5,269 nt of DNA from Rickettsiales bacterium (GCA_023262945.1 JALQXY010000014.1:1-5269), one strand, 5' to 3'. Positions 1 through 5,238 are shown, numbered from the stretch's first letter. Notes: generated by a model from the sequence alone, not told the origin. Numbers and translations are program-made.

Positions 1-120
1 AACTAAAATTTAACTAGAAATTAACCAATAAAACTTAACTCAAAAACTAATAATAATTTAGCTCAAATTATTGATAGAAAGTTAATAACAAAACACAATA
101 AAAAAGATCGTTTTCCGATT
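1..120. other. AT-rich intergenic spacer, no gene seen
   Basis: All three plus-strand frames hit a stop within the first 15 bases, and the minus strand is also full of stops, so this is not the end of a neighbouring gene. The stretch is almost entirely A and T. The pentamer TTAAC recurs at 10-14, 21-25 and 35-39, which is too little to call a repeat array. With the following 253 bases it makes a stretch of about 370 bases without a confident gene; the hairpins, repeat and small ORFs in the rest are listed separately. Confidence 0.6.
106..120 (-). terminator. small hairpin with T-run, possible second terminator for cqsS
   Basis: Read on the minus strand, ATCG and CGAT (119-116 and 110-107) form a short stem around a GAAAA loop, with one extra G-U pair at 106/120. 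A run of T residues (105 downward) follows directly. The stem is short and would be weak alone, but it lies just beyond the large hairpin at 121-169 for transcripts coming from cqsS, so the two could act in tandem. Confidence 0.3.
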
Positions 121-169
121 AATAAACTAACATAAAGCCAGATAAATACTGGCTTTATGTTAGTTTATT
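121..169. terminator. perfect 21-bp inverted repeat, likely bidirectional terminator
   Basis: Arms 121-141 and 149-169 are exact reverse complements around the 7-nt loop ATAAATA. The GC-rich part (GCCAG/CTGGC) is at the loop side and the base of the stem is A/T. On the plus strand GCTGC and then six T residues (175-180) follow; on the minus strand a second small hairpin and T-run follow at 120-100. This suits an intrinsic terminator for the cqsS transcript, although it sits about 205 nt past the cqsS stop, and possibly also for a plus-strand gene left of the window. A binding site for a dimeric protein or a dispersed palindromic element is the alternative. The 21-bp length is greater than needed for termination. 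Confidence 0.65.
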
Positions 170-377
170 GCTGCTTTTTTACAAGAAAAAAAATAAAGAA
201 AATATCAGAAATTTAGAGGGAAGTTGGGTTGATTTGCAGGGGTCTTTCGAAGTTCATAAGTTTGATAAGGGAGAATGCATCTTAAATCAGAAAACCTGCA
301 GTGAAATTATTGTTCCTGATTTTGGCAGTTCTGATTGCAAAAATAAATGCAAGTCTCATTTAAAATATTTAGGTTAA
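168..377 (+). CDS. doubtful 69-codon open frame, unknown
   Basis: I do not recognise this frame and doubt that it is a gene. It opens with a TTG that lies inside the right arm of the terminator hairpin, has no Shine-Dalgarno, and starts with a Lys-rich stretch read from A-runs. Its middle (residues about 19-30, GSWVDLQGSFEV) is encoded by the repeat that recurs inverted near 5148-5184. Four Cys residues lie in its second half. Its TAA overlaps the cqsS stop tail to tail by 3 nt. It may be an eroded coding remnant or chance. A competing frame at 301-363 encodes a hydrophobic signal-like peptide, and both cannot easily be real. Confidence 0.13.
   Translation: MLLFYKKKNKENIRNLEGSWVDLQGSFEVHKFDKGECILNQKTCSEIIVPDFGSSDCKNKCKSHLKYLG
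213..247 (+). repeat. left copy of inverted repeat flanking the cqs cluster
   Basis: Positions 232-247 read ATTTGCAGGGGTCTTT and recur exactly on the minus strand at 5163-5148. Weaker similarity extends upstream to a shared TTAG (213-216 here) and downstream through matching GTTC and GTTT blocks to about 267, with no gap needed on that side. The GC-rich core stands out in A/T-rich surroundings. It could be part of a dispersed repeat family, a conserved RNA or coding fragment, or the boundary of a moved segment. Confidence 0.6.
301..363 (+). pseudogene. 20-codon hydrophobic signal-peptide-like ORF or gene remnant
   Basis: From a GTG at 301 the frame reads as Met-Lys-Leu-Leu, a long Leu/Ile/Val/Ala core, then Lys-Ile-Asn-Ala-Ser and a stop at 361-363. 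That is the layout of a signal peptide (basic start, hydrophobic core, small residues AxA-like before a cleavage point) with no mature protein after it. A nine-codon ORF beginning ATG at 275, preceded by AAGGGAG, ends in a TGA that overlaps the GTG as GTGA. I read this as the surviving 5' end of a lost secreted-protein gene. A small membrane peptide, or chance, cannot be excluded. Confidence 0.22.
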
Positions 378-2461
378 ATCGAGCTTGTCCAAAATTTTAT
401 GAGATTTGATAAATATTCAATATCGCCACCTTTAACAAAAAAATCATTCATACCAGCTCTCAGGAATTTGTGTATTTTTTCCTTTTCTCCATCTCCGCTA
501 TAAACAATAACAGGGACTTGTTTAGATGATTTTCTAATGTTTTTTACCACCTCATCACCATTCATGATAGGCATATTTATGTCGCTAATGATAATATCAT
601 AATTTGAATCATTTGCAAAAACTTTATCATGCAATTCTTGTCCATTCACGACTTCCTCAATCTCAAATCCATATCTTTGCAACATTTTAGAAAGCATCAT
701 TCTATTAACTGGTTCGTCATCCGCTAATAAGATTTTTACCTTATTTTTGCTATCATTTTGTTTAGCATTAAATGCTTGTGGCAATTTATTGATAATATTC
801 CATTTAGCAATTGATCTGGATATGAGAAGTGATTGATTTGCTCCTTCCAGTATAATCTCATCAGCTCCAGAATTAACTAAATCTTTCTTATCTGATTTTT
901 TAACATTATAAACGACAATTGGTATTTCATCATGGAATCTTCTTATTTTATAAATAAGATCAGTTATAGAGTCATTGCTAGAATCAATCAATAGTAGGTC
1001 ATAACTATAATGTGATTTTAACTCAGATATTATGCCTTTTTCTTTATTAAAAAAGTTGGTATTAATTTTTAATGCCAAAACATCTTTTTTAAAGCTTTCT
1101 GACTTTTCCAAGACTTTCTTTTTTTCTAAAACTAAGATATTTTTTGATAGACCATCAAATTTTGTTTTTTTGCCATTTGGAAGAAGTTTGCTAAGTTCTG
1201 ACTCGGAGACTTTAGGAAAGCTCAAAATAAATTTGGTGAATTTTCCAACTTCTGACTCACATTCAATTTTTCCTTCAAAACTATCCATGGTTTTTTTACA
1301 AAAATCTAATCCTAAACCAGTTCCTTCAGCTTTTCCTGAGGTGTAAAAAGAATTAAAAATATGTTTAATTTTATCAGCTGGAATTCCAGGACCATTATCT
1401 TCAACTATAAGCTGGTTATATTTTGAGTTCTCAGATCCTCGTTTAACATAAATTTTGACATATTCATTTGGATGGGATTTTAGATAATAAAGAGAATTCT
1501 TGAGTAAATTAAAGATAATATAGGTAAAAGCTGTTTTATCGGCTTTTATAATAAAATTATCTTTAGTATTTAAGATAACTTTTTCTCTTTGGCTTTCATG
1601 GTCAAAACCATATTCTTTTATAGCTGATGACAAAAGATCTGAAGTTGAAAGAAATTCTAACTTTTTTTGCCTTACTTTTTCTTTAAGATTAGCCAAAATC
1701 ATATCTATTACTTCAGAAGCTCTAGTAGTGCAACCCAATATAATATTTAAGTTTTTGTTAATTTCTTCAATCTCGTTAAACTCTAGCTGTTTTTTAATAT
1801 TATTATCATTGGTAAGAATTAAATTTCTTATTCTTGCGGTTAGTAGATTGATTGCATTTAGAGGATTCCTCATTTCGTGAGCTATACCACCGCCAAAAGA
1901 CTTCATATTTTTAATCTTAAATTGACTTTTTCTTTCTGATCTATGGCAAAGCATTCCACTTACAATAGCAAATAGATATATTGGAATATACTTGCTATCG
2001 AACCCCCCAAATGAAGTGGTTGCAATGTCATTAAATGGATAAAAAATCAGGTTAATTGCTATGGCGAAGGAAAACATAATAATAATCAACCACCAGTGAT
2101 AAAGTAGCAAAATTGCCAAATATATTGCAGCCAAATATGACATAAGCCAAACATCAGAAAAATTATTGGCAAATAACATATAAGTGAAAAACAGCGGTAT
2201 CGCTACGAATAGGGAGAAAAAGAAATAAACGGGGAAAATTCTAACAAGATTTGATGGAAGCTTATTATAAAATAGCCACGGCAAGAATAATGCACAACAC
2301 ACCAATCTTAATCCTAGGCTTTCGTAGCTTTGAGGATAAATATATTGCCAAATAAAATAATACAAAGGAAAACCAAAAACACCTAGAATACCAACTAAGA
2401 ATAAATTATTTTGCGCATAATTAAAAATGTTGGCATATTCTCTTTTTATTTTTTGTACCAT
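374..2461 (-). CDS. cqsS: CqsS-type hybrid sensor histidine kinase (CAI-1-like autoinducer receptor)
   Basis: This is an inner-membrane quorum-sensing receptor kinase of 695 aa (V. cholerae CqsS is 686 from memory). Residues 20-172 form six hydrophobic helices (about 20-38, 49-66, 74-97, 104-121, 123-141, 157-172) with the family stretches GFPLYYFIW and YPQSYESLGLR. The kinase core follows: H-box GGGIAHEMRNPL with phospho-acceptor His195, N-box around Asn322, G1 DNGPGIP (355-361), F-box near 369-373 and G2 GTGLGL (380-385). Residues about 438-555 form a degenerate receiver. Residues about 574-693 form a complete receiver with Asp581/Asp582, phospho-site Asp627, Ser655 and Lys677. In V. cholerae, CqsS without ligand is a kinase that feeds phosphate via its receiver to LuxU; ligand turns it to a phosphatase. 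The gene starts 8 nt after the cqsA stop with no Shine-Dalgarno, so coupled translation is likely. No LuxU or LuxO partner is present here. Confidence 0.96.
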   Translation of the reverse strand: MVQKIKREYANIFNYAQNNLFLVGILGVFGFPLYYFIWQYIYPQSYESLGLRLVCCALFLPWLFYNKLPSNLVRIFPVYFFFSLFVAIPLFFTYMLFANNFSDVWLMSYLAAIYLAILLLYHWWLIIIMFSFAIAINLIFYPFNDIATTSFGGFDSKYIPIYLFAIVSGMLCHRSERKSQFKIKNMKSFGGGIAHEMRNPLNAINLLTARIRNLILTNDNNIKKQLEFNEIEEINKNLNIILGCTTRASEVIDMILANLKEKVRQKKLEFLSTSDLLSSAIKEYGFDHESQREKVILNTKDNFIIKADKTAFTYIIFNLLKNSLYYLKSHPNEYVKIYVKRGSENSKYNQLIVEDNGPGIPADKIKHIFNSFYTSGKAEGTGLGLDFCKKTMDSFEGKIECESEVGKFTKFILSFPKVSESELSKLLPNGKKTKFDGLSKNILVLEKKKVLEKSESFKKDVLALKINTNFFNKEKGIISELKSHYSYDLLLIDSSNDSITDLIYKIRRFHDEIPIVVYNVKKSDKKDLVNSGADEIILEGANQSLLISRSIAKWNIINKLPQAFNAKQNDSKNKVKILLADDEPVNRMMLSKMLQRYGFEIEEVVNGQELHDKVFANDSNYDIIISDINMPIMNGDEVVKNIRKSSKQVPVIVYSGDGEKEKIHKFLRAGMNDFFVKGGDIEYLSNLIKFWTSSI

Positions 2462-2469
2462 TTTTAAAT
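2462..2469 (-). promoter_or_regulatory. 8-nt cqsA-cqsS junction without a Shine-Dalgarno
   Basis: Between the TAG of cqsA and the ATG of cqsS there are only the eight bases ATTTAAAA (minus strand). Neither this spacer nor the last cqsA codons at the usual distance contain an AGGAG-like motif. Initiation of cqsS therefore probably depends on ribosomes finishing cqsA, or on the A/T-rich unstructured start. This would tie receptor output to synthase output. Confidence 0.5.
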
Positions 2470-3618
2470 CTAAAAAATATCTTTTTCTTTAATTTCTTTA
2501 AAAGCATTAACGATATATCTCAGCTTATCTTTCGATAATTTACTATTAACTGAGAGCCTTATAAGAGCTCTATTCTTTGGAGTTGCAGGGGAGCAAAAAA
2601 CAGAACCAAAAATATTGCGATCCTCTAAAGCATCTCGCAAAGTCTCTGTTTTTTCTTCGCTTCCAGCCTCAACTGAAACAATATGAGACTGACTTAGCAC
2701 CTTGTAACCAAGTTGCTTTAATTCCTTCCTTAAATATGAAGCCTTTTCCTTTAAAGCTTCCCTTAAGTCGTCAGAATCCTTAATTACCTCCAATGTTGCT
2801 CTTAATCCGGCTATTTCATGGTCTAGTAGAGCTGAGCTAAAAATCGCTGGATATGAAATATAAGGAAAATATCCAGCAAATCGCATCGAACAGGTTATTA
2901 ATCCAGCTCGTCCAGCAAATGATTTTGCTAAACTCATTGTAATAAAATCAACCTGATCAGTAAGTCCAAGCTCCTTAACCAATCCAGAGCCTTTATAGCC
3001 ATGAGTTCCAACGGAATGAGACTCATCAACTACATAAATACATTTATATTCTTGCGACAATTTAGCAATTTGTGCAATTGGCGCAATATCGCCCGTAGTG
3101 CTGTATAGAGAATCTATTAGAATCACGCCAGAGCCATGCTTTTTTAACATTTTCTCTAAGTGAGAAACATTATTGTGCAAAAATGGTACTGGTTTGGCTC
3201 CAGCTGCTCTAATACCTTCCCATAAGGACATATGAGCAAAAAAATCTATATAAACAGGAATATCTTTTTCTGATATTGCCTGTAGTAACCCAACATTAGC
3301 CGCCCATCCAGATTGACATAATATTGAGGATTCATATCCTAAATACTGTGCCATCTCCCTTTCAAAAGAACCTTTTAAACTTTTTTCAGTTAAAAAAACT
3401 GCAGACATAATTACTTTATTATGCTGGTTTTTTATCTCTTTTTCTTGGGCTGAAAGAATTTTTGGATGATTAGCAATTGCCAAGTAATCGTTACTTGTTA
3501 ATATGATAGAATCATCCTTAGCATCTTTCCCAATAACTAAATGCTTCTTATTTTTTCTGACTTCTATAACATTTTTATAGAAGTCGTTTATTCTTTTTAT
3601 TAAAAAATCACAATACAT
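2470..3618 (-). CDS. cqsA: CqsA-type alpha-hydroxyketone autoinducer synthase (PLP-dependent)
   Basis: This is a cytosolic fold-type I PLP enzyme of the alpha-oxoamine synthase family, 382 aa. In Vibrio, CqsA condenses an acyl-CoA (decanoyl-CoA) with S-adenosylmethionine or 2-aminobutyrate to the amino-ketone precursor of CAI-1. Visible motifs are SNDYLAIANHP (42-52), QSGWAANVGLL (102-112), YIDFFAHMSLWEG (123-135, His129 in the place that stacks on PLP), LIDSLYSTTGDIAP (167-180), VVDESHSVGTHG (196-207, with Asp198 and His201), the Schiff-base Lys232 in SLAKSFAGRAG, YISYPAIFSS (253-262) and FGSVFCSPAT (337-346). FFAHMSLWEG and SYPAIFSS mark it as CqsA rather than KBL, BioF or HemA as far as I recall the Vibrio sequence. 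The ATG is well supported: TTAGGAG lies 7 nt upstream and the N-terminus begins only a few residues later than the Vibrio protein. The dehydrogenase that finishes CAI-1 in Vibrio (VC1059) is not in the window. No key residue is missing. Confidence 0.96.
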   Translation of the reverse strand: MYCDFLIKRINDFYKNVIEVRKNKKHLVIGKDAKDDSIILTSNDYLAIANHPKILSAQEKEIKNQHNKVIMSAVFLTEKSLKGSFEREMAQYLGYESSILCQSGWAANVGLLQAISEKDIPVYIDFFAHMSLWEGIRAAGAKPVPFLHNNVSHLEKMLKKHGSGVILIDSLYSTTGDIAPIAQIAKLSQEYKCIYVVDESHSVGTHGYKGSGLVKELGLTDQVDFITMSLAKSFAGRAGLITCSMRFAGYFPYISYPAIFSSALLDHEIAGLRATLEVIKDSDDLREALKEKASYLRKELKQLGYKVLSQSHIVSVEAGSEEKTETLRDALEDRNIFGSVFCSPATPKNRALIRLSVNSKLSKDKLRYIVNAFKEIKEKDIF

Positions 3619-3625
3619 TGCTCGA

Positions 3626-3632
3626 CTCCTAA
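3626..3632 (-). promoter_or_regulatory. strong ribosome binding site of cqsA
   Basis: TTAGGAG on the minus strand ends 7 nt before the ATG at 3618. It is the only good Shine-Dalgarno among the three genes and fixes the cqsA start. Its first base coincides with the end of the palindrome at 3632-3658, so a hairpin or bound protein there could affect access. Confidence 0.75.
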
Positions 3633-3658
3633 CATTAAAATTAATATGATTTTAATGT
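3632..3658. promoter_or_regulatory. 10-bp inverted repeat directly upstream of the cqsA RBS, operator candidate
   Basis: ACATTAAAAT (3632-3641) and ATTTTAATGT (3649-3658) are perfect reverse complements around a 7-nt centre. The arms are nearly all A/T, so the RNA hairpin would be weak and no T-run follows on the minus strand; a terminator is unlikely. The element overlaps the proposed -10 hexamer and start point of the internal cqsA promoter, which suits a dimeric repressor or activator site. The regulator is unknown. Confidence 0.5.
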
Positions 3659-3675
3659 AATGACACTAATGTCAA
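3649..3675 (-). promoter_or_regulatory. possible internal promoter for cqsA-cqsS
   Basis: On the minus strand a perfect -35 TTGACA (3675-3670) is followed after 15 nt by TAAAAT (3654-3649), five of six matches to the -10 consensus. The spacer is shorter than the ideal 17 nt, which lowers confidence. The -35 overlaps the fadL stop codon. If used, transcription would start near 3642 and give cqsA a leader of about 24 nt, allowing synthase and receptor to be expressed apart from fadL. Confidence 0.35.
3661..3674. promoter_or_regulatory. TGACA-N4-TGTCA palindrome over the fadL stop and cqsA -35
   Basis: TGACA (3661-3665) and TGTCA (3670-3674) are inverted around CTAA. The element overlaps the TTGACA -35 candidate and the fadL TGA. 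Two palindromes within 45 bases (this one and 3632-3658) in a 53-nt gap suggest a control point between the channel gene and the signalling genes, but five-base arms can occur by chance. Confidence 0.3.
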
Positions 3676-4952
3676 AATTCTATTCTCAGCGAGACGGCAA
3701 CGACATCTATTTTATTCTTATAATCCGCTTCAATATTTGTTGTATTTAAGCCCTGCGCTGACAAATTTACCTTATTTTTATTATAAAATTCGTGTAAATA
3801 AGTTGCGTCAATTTTAGTGGCTTCATTGATTTTGTATCCTATACCAATACTTGCCCAAATTTTATCACCAGTTGGGATTCTTGGATTTCTCATTTTATCA
3901 ACAGCTCCTTCTTCATAAGCCGTTCCTAGTTTTAATTTTGTTTTGTTTGAAACATTATAGTGAGCACCAAAAGAGTATCTAAAACTATCTTTGAAATCAA
4001 AATTAACAGTTTCGCTTAATGCACTATTTTCCCCCGCGTTAATAACCAAGCTCTTAACCCTTGACCACCTTGTCCAGCTTGTATCATGCAAGAGCGACAA
4101 TTTATCATTAACATCATATTTAAAACCTATTGTCAGATTTTCTGGGGTAACTAATTTTGAATTAAAGCTAGAGGATAAATCACCAATAGCAGAAGAGTTA
4201 AGCTTTACTTTTCCTTCAATTTTATGCTTTATGGCTGATCTATATCCAATGCCAAATTCTAACTTGTCATTTAATTTATATTTTGCTCCTAGATTAAATC
4301 CAAAGCCCCAATCATCACCTTTTGTTTTTGCAAATCCGTCACTGCTTCCTGGGTTTGAAAGAAATAACCCTCCAACATCAGCAGCATTAGTAAGGGTAGC
4401 TTTTATATATTGAGCTTGAAGGCCAAAACCAAGAGAGAGCTTCTTATTTAATTCATAAGATAGCATTGGGTTGAAATTAACTGAATTTATTTCGCTATCA
4501 ATCGCATAATATCTTCCAACCCAATTTGGATTATAGGATGTAGAAAGACCAAAAGGTGAAGTTATGCTTAATCCAAAAGTGGTTTTGTCATTGATTTTTG
4601 AGGCAAAATAGCCAGCAGGAACAAAAGCTTCAGTAGTTTGTCTATCGCTTCTAACTCCAGAAACAGAGTTACTATTTGAGTTATAAACAGCACTACTATT
4701 ATCATCATCTACTTTGAAATTTATATAGACTGACGATAAGACGAGCTGATTTTTCTTAACATTTGATAATGCGGCAGGATTAAAAAAGGAATCTGATATA
4801 TCATTTGCACCACTTACCGATCCAGCATAGGAAGTTCCAAGGACAGATGCAGAGTGAGAATCTGTTGCAAAGCCAGCACCATAAGACAGGCTGGGAGATA
4901 ATAAGATTGATAATGGTATTAAAGCTTTAATTAAGCATATAGCATTTTTCAT
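3672..4952 (-). CDS. FadL/OmpP1/TodX-family outer-membrane channel
   Basis: This is an outer-membrane beta-barrel of 426 aa (E. coli FadL is about 446) for hydrophobic molecules such as long-chain fatty acids. Residues 1-25 are a signal peptide (basic start, hydrophobic core, SYG before the cut), leaving a mature N-terminus AGFAT that matches the AGF start typical of FadL. The family NPA motif is at 58-60 (SFFNPAAL) and the GLSITSPFGLSTSYNP block at 127-142. Repeated alternating polar/hydrophobic strands with Gly-rich turns fill the rest. The protein ends RIEF, with the terminal Phe used for barrel assembly. It lies 53 nt upstream of cqsA in the same direction. FadL homologues are known to admit long-chain acyl-homoserine lactones in Sinorhizobium, so a role in passing the hydrophobic CqsA product, or fatty acids that feed its synthesis, is a reasonable inference but unproven. 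No clear Shine-Dalgarno precedes the ATG; the nearest AGG is 17 nt away. The start is chosen from the signal peptide. Substrate cannot be read from sequence, so I give no gene symbol. Confidence 0.93.
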   Translation of the reverse strand: MKNAICLIKALIPLSILLSPSLSYGAGFATDSHSASVLGTSYAGSVSGANDISDSFFNPAALSNVKKNQLVLSSVYINFKVDDDNSSAVYNSNSNSVSGVRSDRQTTEAFVPAGYFASKINDKTTFGLSITSPFGLSTSYNPNWVGRYYAIDSEINSVNFNPMLSYELNKKLSLGFGLQAQYIKATLTNAADVGGLFLSNPGSSDGFAKTKGDDWGFGFNLGAKYKLNDKLEFGIGYRSAIKHKIEGKVKLNSSAIGDLSSSFNSKLVTPENLTIGFKYDVNDKLSLLHDTSWTRWSRVKSLVINAGENSALSETVNFDFKDSFRYSFGAHYNVSNKTKLKLGTAYEEGAVDKMRNPRIPTGDKIWASIGIGYKINEATKIDATYLHEFYNKNKVNLSAQGLNTTNIEADYKNKIDVVAVSLRIEF

Positions 4953-4962
4953 TACATAATTT

Positions 4963-4974
4963 ATAGGTACCTAT
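4963..4974. promoter_or_regulatory. perfect 12-bp palindrome ATAGGTACCTAT upstream of fadL
   Basis: The twelve bases are self-complementary with no spacer and end 10 nt before the fadL ATG. A palindrome without a loop is poor as an RNA hairpin but good as a protein-binding site, and a protein here would sit over the translation start region. The only AGG near fadL is inside it, 17 nt from the ATG. Confidence 0.4.
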
Positions 4975-4976
4975 GA

Positions 4977-5014
4977 CTAGCTAAGCAGAAAAATAGCGCT
5001 AATAGCTCAGCTAA
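4977..5014 (-). promoter_or_regulatory. structured 5' leader of fadL (10-bp stem-loop)
   Basis: In the minus-strand RNA, UUAGCUGAGC (5014-5005) can pair with GCUUAGCUAG (4986-4977), ten pairs including two G-U, around an 18-nt loop. The loop holds UAGCGCUA, itself self-complementary. As DNA the region carries TAGC/GCTA half-sites in three nested palindromes: TAGCTA (4978-4983), TAGCGCTA (4994-5001) and TAGCTCAGCTA (5003-5013). It could be a folded leader controlling fadL translation or a multi-site operator. Confidence 0.4.
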
Positions 5015-5023
5015 ACTTTTCAG

Positions 5024-5051
5024 ATTTTACACGTCTTATTTAATAATTCAA
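5024..5051 (-). promoter_or_regulatory. candidate sigma70 promoter of fadL
   Basis: On the minus strand TTGAAT (5051-5046, four of six) is followed after 16 nt by TAAAAT (5029-5024, five of six). Transcription would begin near 5017, just before the palindromic leader, leaving about 65 nt to the fadL ATG. In such A/T-rich DNA similar matches are common, so this is the best candidate rather than a firm call. Confidence 0.4.
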
Positions 5052-5147
5052 TTTTCTAAGAATTTAGCAATAGTTCTAAGCCTTTTTATGTGTCAAAATG
5101 ATACAGTTGTAGTATACAATTTTTTGATAGTAAACATTAGAACATAT

Positions 5148-5184
5148 AAAGACCCCTGCAAATTACACCCATTTTCCAACCTAA
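5148..5184 (-). repeat. right, inverted copy of the repeat flanking the cqs cluster
   Basis: The minus strand here reads TTAG (5184-5181), a diverged middle part, then the 16-nt core ATTTGCAGGGGTCTTT (5163-5148) identical to 232-247. Similarity continues weakly past the core to about 5128, with matching GTTC and GTTT blocks. The two copies face each other and enclose all three genes of the cluster. Confidence 0.6.
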
Positions 5185-5238
5185 GTCCATTTTTATTTTA
5201 AAAAAAATGAATTTCTTAATTTTCTTCTAATTTTTAGT

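Noticed and set aside
232..247. The GC-rich repeat core as a Qrr-like small RNA remnant
   Set aside because: GCAGGGGTC loosely recalls the GGGTC stretches of Vibrio Qrr RNAs, but there is no Qrr hairpin series, no sigma54 promoter and no terminator next to either copy.
1..373. CRISPR array, tRNA or rRNA in the gene-poor left end
   Set aside because: No regularly spaced direct repeats and no tRNA cloverleaf or rRNA-like conserved stretch can be seen; the same holds for 4953-5269.
1032..1346. Plus-strand open frame inside cqsS
   Set aside because: It lies antisense over the well-supported kinase domain, is low in complexity (Phe/Lys/Ser from A/T runs) and has no ribosome binding site.
2577..2783. 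Plus-strand open frame inside cqsA
   Set aside because: It is antisense to the conserved C-terminal domain of the synthase and has no start signals.
2470..3618. The PLP enzyme as glycine C-acetyltransferase, BioF or 5-aminolevulinate synthase
   Set aside because: The general fold and Lys/Asp/His motifs are shared, but FFAHMSLWEG, YISYPAIFSS and the adjacent CqsS-type kinase fit CqsA, and no biotin or threonine pathway genes are near.
3632..3658. The inverted repeat before cqsA as a terminator for fadL
   Set aside because: The stem is almost all A/T and is followed by TTAGGAG and the cqsA start rather than a T-run.
3991..4413. Plus-strand open frame inside fadL
   Set aside because: It is the antisense of barrel strands in the FadL gene and shows no recognisable protein features.
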